64,000 nucleotides of DNA from Mesodorylaimus sp. YZB2_4 (lineage: Eukaryota > Nematoda > Enoplea > Dorylaimida > Dorylaimidae): positions 25,856 to 89,855 of the forward strand of contig JASANH010001401.1 in assembly GCA_030248295.1 (NCBI GenBank), read 5' to 3'. The position numbers and the translations under genes were made by a program. The notes under the pieces are model-generated. The model was not told the origin of the DNA. It did no database searches and saw only the letters and a program-made list of their open reading frames with translations. This document shows, in pieces, positions 57,435 through 64,000 of this stretch (position 1 is its first letter; every line of letters begins with the position of its first letter).

Positions 57435-58644
57435 CTTTTCCCGCGAGTGATTCGTGACGTGTAGTAGGACGGTCTCGTTCTCACGTGCTGTGATCTTGGT
57501 TGTGTGCTGTCAATGTGTTCTGTTCGCGGGTGTCATAAGCAGTGCTCAGCCACAGGGATGCAATATGGGGTGCACGGGCCTCGAAGCCTAGCTGCTGCTC
57601 TCCTTTCTGGTCTCATTAGGATAGGTTGGAGGAGGGGAGCCAATGGAGACTAGAGTAGCTTTCGAGGTTCCCTTTAAGAGATATACAGTAAGCGATAAGT
57701 GCCCAATAAGTAAAGGACTCCTGTAAAAGCAAGCTACTTTTTGGAGATGGAAGATGCCATTTGAAACGGATAATTGAAATTTAGTCGCCGCGGCACCTGT
57801 CGCTCAGAGGCGCCTATTTGATAATGTCCCAATGTCTTGGAAGCTTTGCCAGCAGAGCCATTCTGTCAAGATAAAGAGCATCATATTCTTTGTGCTCGAC
57901 CATGCCCAATCTCTTATGAGCTCGGTCGAGTTGAGAAAGGTCGTAGAATTATCGGAGCTGATGTCATTCAAGCAAAACGTCGCTGGCGGAAAGATCGGAA
58001 GTCTCAATCCTCCGTGAGGACAGGGACCCTGAAGGAACCGACCCAGACTAGTGTATAAGTGCATATAGATCTGCAACCTTCACAGCACATGCGCAGGTGG
58101 CTAATAGTTAGTTCTTACCCTTGGAAAGCTGCATGAGTGATAAACAGGTGCAGAATGGAGGGTGCAAGGAGTCGGGCAATGCAGTGTAAATTTCCTTAAC
58201 TGTAGGCGTGGCTCACCGAATGATGAAACGACGTTTTTCAAAGTATCTGCTAAGCACCTAACCCAGTCTGATTCGAGTGTCAACAAAAGTAAGAGCGGTC
58301 TCGGACGGGAAATAACGTCGGTCTTGACTTTCATTTTCAAAATTGTAAATCATGACGTCACCATACCGGCGGAATGACAAATCAGGGAGTGAGACATGTA
58401 TTCTGAATCATTTGTAAAGTTCGATATTGAGGACGTCTAAAATCTCGATCTGTATCTCACTTGCTGTGCGTGCTAGTTGGTCTACCGAAATTCAAATTTC
58501 CCGCTCTAACTTACACCGTTGTCTGCTGAAAGAGGGAATTACTTTGAATCCCTAATTTGGTTGGATTTAGAAAGCTGTGGGGCCTTTTTGTTAGTTGAGT
58601 TCTATTTTCTCTCTGCTCAAGTTTTTTCTCACTCGATCGTAGCA
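57435..58644. other. Intergenic, no gene seen
   Basis: 3' flank of the USP48-like gene and promoter side of DHFR. Frames are short, with no recognisable content. Confidence 0.5.
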
Positions 58645-60092
<1,448 letters not shown>

Positions 60093-60411
60093 ATATGTGA
60101 TCGGTTTTCTTACTCGGTATTTTCAAGTAACATATTTTCATGCTTTTCAATTGGATTTTTCCAAGAAATTGCTAAATGCTGATTCAGCTAAAGATTAGAG
60201 GTCTCCAATACAATTCTTTTCCTCCGTGTTTCATACATTTCCAAGTGCGCTTACGTGTTTACGGGCCTACCGTTCGGCCAATAAGCCTTCGAACTGATTG
60301 ATCAGTACTCGGGTCTGAATCTGACGCCGATACCTCGAGTTGCTCCACCGCCGCCAGTCGTGCCGCAGCAGCAAGACGCCGGGCAGCCACCCGTGCTCGC
60401 TCCCCCGCATC

Positions 60412-61002
60412 ATGTTCGCTAGGCCACCGCCAGTGCAAGAACTGCCACCGCCCTTTGGCGCCGACGCAACGCCACTACCGCCAGCTCCGCCACTGCCCCA
60501 AGAGGCACCGAAGGAGGGAGAAAAGGAGGGCGCCGACGAAGGAGGGCCGAAGAAGAAAAAGAAGGTAAGTCCTGAAAGGGTCTGATCCGGTAACGTTCAG
60601 ACTGCATTCCGCATTCTTCCTTTTCAGTCCAAAAAAGGGAAGAAAGGCAGCAAGAAGGGCGGCGCTGCGACGGAAGAAGGGGGCAAAAAGAAGTCGAAGC
60701 GGTCCAAGAAGAAGAGCAAAAAGTCGAAGAAGGGCAAAGAGGCCGAGGCGGGAGCGGAACCAGGCGCGCCGGAAGGTGGCGGAGGGAAGAAGAAGTCGAA
60801 ACGCAGCAAGAAGTCCAAGGGTGGATCGGAGGCGGGAGGAGAGAGCGGTGGCGAGAAGAAGAAGAAATCGAAGCGATCGAAGAAGTCCAAGAAGGGCAAG
60901 AAATCCAAGAATGGCAAGAAATCCAAGAAAGGTGGAGCCGAAGTGCCCGAGGGTGGACCGTCGCCGCCGCCGCAGCTAGAAGAAGCCCCACCTGACGTGT
61001 GA
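60412..61002 (+). CDS. Pro-rich, Lys/Ser-repeat basic protein, family not recognised
   Basis: Two exons join in frame through a GTAAGT...TTTTCAG intron (about 60565-60627). The first is Pro-rich (MFARPPPVQELPPPFGADAT) and ends in acidic then Lys-rich sequence. The second is built from KKSKRSKKSKK-type units separated by Gly/Glu-rich spacers (GAEPGAPEGGGG, GSEAGGESGGE) and ends QLEEAPPDV before TGA. A Pro-rich frame upstream (about 60318-60420, VAPPPPVVPQQQDAG) is of the same kind but in another phase. It may be a missed 5' exon or lie behind a one-base error. The lysine repeats suggest nucleic acid or microtubule binding, which is inference. Confidence 0.6.
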
Positions 61003-62077
61003 TGAGCAAGTGATCGTGGGTGATGACTGACCGTTGTAAGCTGGCTGTGCCTTCTCTGCCCCTCGAGTTCTCGCCTGTGTCTTCTGGTGAATGAACAGAA
61101 AAATGTCGCATAACTTGACAAAATGCAGACAGCGGGACTGCACTGATCGTAACAGCAGACGATTGACTCGCACACGGCATGCACTGTCCGATTTATTGCA
61201 TCCAGCCAAAGATGTACACAATTGTAGGTCAGTCCCAAATGCGCCAAAGCTTGAAGAAGAGGTGTGAGTACTGATAGCCCGCTAGTTTGAGCGGATAGGA
61301 AAGAAGTTTTACAATATTCATGGCCTAAACTGACCTCGTCATGGCTAGCAGTTATGCTATGATAAGCAAGGCCGTGAGGTGACTGACTCTCACGGCTTAT
61401 CTCTCTGTAATAGCCCTTCATTGGAGAAGATACCGCGGGGAACGAGTGGTCTCTAAAACCCTCCAAGCAGGTCACCTAGTCTTAGGTGCCAGACATCAAC
61501 CCGACGGGTTTCAGCCTCACCTGGAGGAGCGTACCGAGTGGCCAACGAAGGCAACTGATACGCTTTATGCGAGGCCAGTCAAGGCAACCACATACCCTAC
61601 CTTCTCCACAGGCTAAATACGCACTACACCTCTAACGTCCACTATGTATGAGCATCTCCAACTAGGGCATCCTGTCTGTGTGCCTGCACCAGCGTCCTGG
61701 GATGATTTTCCCGCATTTTTTTATGCGCAGGACCTGATCCCTCTGTATCATCTGTTTTCTTTGGGAATGCTTGTATCATTTGTTTTCTTTGGGAATGTAC
61801 ACGCGGCACCATGCAAAACGTGGGGGCGTGCATATTCTCAAATAAAATAGGTTATAGCTTCACCTTTTTGGATACACATTCACACTGCGACTCTAAGCCA
61901 GCTGACCGAATGAAGTACAGACAGTACGATCACTAAGGTGCTTTCGCTTATGCTTTCATGCAATCTTCAGGGTCTGTAAGCACAGCTTATGAAATTTTAT
62001 GGAAGTAGACATTGTCAGAGCAGGATACAACACTACAAGTCAGCGAGAACACTGCACCAAGGATCACTCAGGCAGCT
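61003..62077. other. Intergenic between convergent genes, with a 25-base tandem duplication
   Basis: No gene is seen. Near 61747-61797 the unit TATCAT(C/T)TGTTTTCTTTGG occurs twice in tandem. Confidence 0.5.
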
Positions 62078-62980
62078 TCACTCTTTCTTCATGCGACGGA
62101 AACGCTTCGACTCAAGCATCATCTCGGTGAGCAGCTGCGGCTTCTCGTGGGTCATTTTTCGCCACTCCTCGTTCCTGCGCGCCTCCTCGGAGTTGTTGTA
62201 CAGGCACCTGAAGCAGACAGACTTGGCGGCGGTCATTCGGTGCTCTTCGGCTTCGACCAACATTTGCAGGGCGGCGTCGACGCTCGAGACTTGCTGGGCG
62301 GCCATCTCCCGTTCGCACACACGCATCAGGTCGGTCACTTCGTAGGTGGACGCCAAAACGTGCACCAACGGGGCCAGCTGGAAATAGGGCGTTCATGAGG
62401 GCGGACTCATGCATTATCCATGGTGTCTCACCTTGGAGAAGTCGTCGCTGGGGTCCTGGCGATAGATGAATCGAAGGAGCTCCTCGACCACGTCGTCGTC
62501 CATGTCGTCCATGTAGGCCATGTTCATGTCGGTGACTTCGGACTCCTCCTGCAGAAAAGCCGCGAAGGCTGGCGAAATGGCGCACACGATTTGAGAGTGG
62601 ACGTGGAATTGCGTGCCTCCCTTGGTCATGATCATCTTGTCGCTGTAGGCGTGCCTCTTCCTCAGTCGATCGCTGTTCCGCCACACGGCCCGCACGCCCT
62701 GCGAGAACGAGCTGAGTTTCTCGGAGTCGTCCTGCTTCAAAGGTCGCTAGTCCAGATTTTCCTTCATCCACTCCAGCGACGCCTCGAACATTTTCTCCAG
62801 CTTGTCCGGACGATTCCAGACACGAGCCCAGTCTCGTTCTTTGACAATCTTCTGACCAAGTCCTGGATCTGAAAGGGAACAATGTTGGTTCCCAGCAGCC
62901 GAACTGTCACACAGAAAGATACCTGCTTGATGGGCAGGCTCTCGTTGCCATAGTTCACCCCTACCTAACCGTCTAGCCAT
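62078..62980 (-). CDS. BTB/POZ protein (SPOP-like), with an internal TAG
   Basis: The 3' exons are clear. RKRHAYSDKMIMTKGGTQFH, VHSQIVCAISPAFAAFLQEE and DDDVVEELLRFIYR (62740-62432) form a BTB domain. Then LAPLVHVLASTYEVTDLMRV, CEREMAAQQVSSVDAALQML and EEWRKMTHEKPQLLTEMM (62378-62078) form a SPOP-type 3-box/BACK-like tail ending RFRRMKKE. The same frame continues upstream into KERDWARVWNRPDKLEKMF and EASLEWMKENLD but is broken by TAG at 62747-62749, followed by CGA. Likely a Cullin3 substrate adaptor. The true start may lie further right, and the right-edge gene might be its 5' part. Confidence 0.75.
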
Positions 62981-63404
62981 ACGAAATGTTCGGTTGGCAC
63001 ATGATCAGAATGGCTGATTGATTGCGTGGCATAGTTGCAAAGGACAAAAGTAACGGAAACTTTTTACAAACTGTGAGACATGCAGTCAGCCGCATAATTG
63101 AACATGGAAACGATGCAGACGGCAAACACTGTACTGTACTTCCCCTTCTTCAACCCCGTTTCTGCGTCCAGGTGGGACCTTTACGTGCTTGATAGAGTAT
63201 TCCTATAATGGGTACCTCCGTAAACGAAATTGCATTCCCCTCCACAGGGAAAATCACAACTCGCATAACCCCCAGCCTTCCAAAAACCCCTTCCAAAACC
63301 TCCATGAAAAAATTAATGTTGATTAATTTGCCTAATCCCCAAAACCAAAGAAAGGCCAAACCGCCAAAAATTTCCAACCCAAGAACCCCCCCCCCCCACA
63401 CACA
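62981..63404. other. Intergenic or intron, with homopolymer tracts
   Basis: No exon is supported. A run of about 13 C followed by (CA) repeats lies near 63387-63402. It may be an intron if the two flanking minus-strand features are one gene. Confidence 0.4.
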
Positions 63405-64000
63405 TCACATGACCACATCACCAGTTCGATTTGCCTGAGTCATTTTTGACCGCGGAACCCCTGGTTTGGTTGCGCGCGTTTGGGACCCAAGGAAACGGGA
63501 TTCAGGTGTGGGGGACTTGGGCACAATCGTCGGGTCGTGCTTCAGTCCAACGGCTGGTTCGCTGCCTGACGAAGGGTTCGAGTTTTCTGCGGTCGACTTG
63601 AGGATGGTCGTGTTCTGACGAGGCGCCTGCAAAGTGTGTGGGTTCATGCGCATGTAGCCCACGCGATCTTGAGCCGACGGGATCTGGCAGTGGGACGTGT
63701 AGAGCGTCATGTTCATGGGCCTCTTGACATTGGGTGACTTGGCCAGGGATCGCTTCGTTTCCGCGTCGATGGCTGATTGATTGTCCGTGATCATTATCGA
63801 AGGAGGCTGTTTTTTCGCCATCCGCACTTGGGTCGCCTTCAGAGTCTTCATGTCCTCTAGATTCTCTTCCGCCTTGGCTGGTTCGCTCTGTTTCGGCTTG
63901 GGACTTGGGCTCGCCTTGACCTTGGCTCCTTTGTCAGCGATGCACGTTTGTGATGTGAGCAGCATCTTGTCCGCTGCAACGGATGCTTTCTTTGGGGCCG
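63405..64000 (-). CDS. Partial Lys/Pro/Ser-rich protein, family not recognised (5' end outside window)
   Basis: One frame is open from the right edge (KKASVAADKMLLTSQT) to TGA at 63405. It is low-complexity and basic: KVKASPSPKPKQSEPAKAEE, KKQPPSIMITDNQSAIDAET and AENSNPSSGSEPAVGLKHD. No domain, leader or helix is recognised. The composition and conserved codon-like structure favour a real exon of a disordered protein. It could belong to the BTB gene downstream if a donor inside the last residues (GTGATG near 63414) is used. Confidence 0.55.
   Translation of the reverse strand, partial: APKKASVAADKMLLTSQTCIADKGAKVKASPSPKPKQSEPAKAEENLEDMKTLKATQVRMAKKQPPSIMITDNQSAIDAETKRSLAKSPNVKRPMNMTLYTSHCQIPSAQDRVGYMRMNPHTLQAPRQNTTILKSTAENSNPSSGSEPAVGLKHDPTIVPKSPTPESRFLGSQTRATKPGVPRSKMTQANRTGDVVM

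Noticed and set aside
60419-61475. Long minus-strand open frames of 253 and 283 residues opposite the Lys/Ser-rich gene
   Set aside because: They arise from the complement of AAG/AAA-rich codons (Phe/Leu/Ser/Pro-rich). The plus strand has proper splice sites and a stop.

Overview
This is nuclear DNA of a small-genome metazoan, most likely a nematode or a close ecdysozoan relative. Introns are short (often 50-60 bp) with GT-AG ends and T-rich acceptors, and AATAAA signals follow several genes. The gene content includes an ShKT plus DB-module protein, an MSP-domain protein, a RhoU/V GTPase with Ala at the Gly12 position, and lectin/PAN proteins. The species cannot be named from the sequence. 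Genes were recovered by joining exons by eye, so outer limits are usually good to a few bases, while some internal exon edges and phases are uncertain.

Left third (1-25 kb). Five minus-strand paralogues encode secreted lectin-mucins. The basic plan is signal peptide, C-type lectin domain 1, C-type lectin domain 2, Ser/Thr/Pro-rich mucin segment and a C-terminal PAN/apple domain. Copies lie at 1-1956 (cut by the left edge), 13130-15828, 16193-17913, 18233-20211 and 22383-25031. The array is interrupted by three unrelated loci: a large membrane-anchored dikinase (2432-10743, minus) resembling rifampin phosphotransferase and PEP synthase, a four-helix membrane protein (12247-13020, plus) and a coiled-coil protein (20726-22194, plus). 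An acid lipase gene (5608-6950, plus) lies wholly inside one intron of the dikinase gene on the opposite strand.

Middle (25-50 kb). Gene density is lower here. The window carries an orphan 159-residue protein, a Ly6-like GPI protein, an ShKT-DB secreted protein, an SPSB/gustavus SPRY-SOCS protein with a low-complexity insert, an MSP-domain protein with an Arg/Ser tail, a REEP/TB2-DP1-HVA22 membrane-shaping protein, a pancreatic-type lipase with the dead 3' end of a sister copy just upstream, and a RhoU/V GTPase spread over 6.7 kb.

Right (50-64 kb). An inverted-repeat element, an intron-containing tRNA-Arg(UCU) and a 1.1-kb element with GTACGG-rich inverted ends lead into ZDHHC16, a USP48-like deubiquitinase, DHFR, a Lys/Ser-rich protein, a BTB protein and a partial gene at the right edge. 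Several genes (acid lipase, ZDHHC16, USP48-like, BTB) show frame breaks or internal TAG codons. These are either assembly indels or real decay, and the sequence alone cannot decide.
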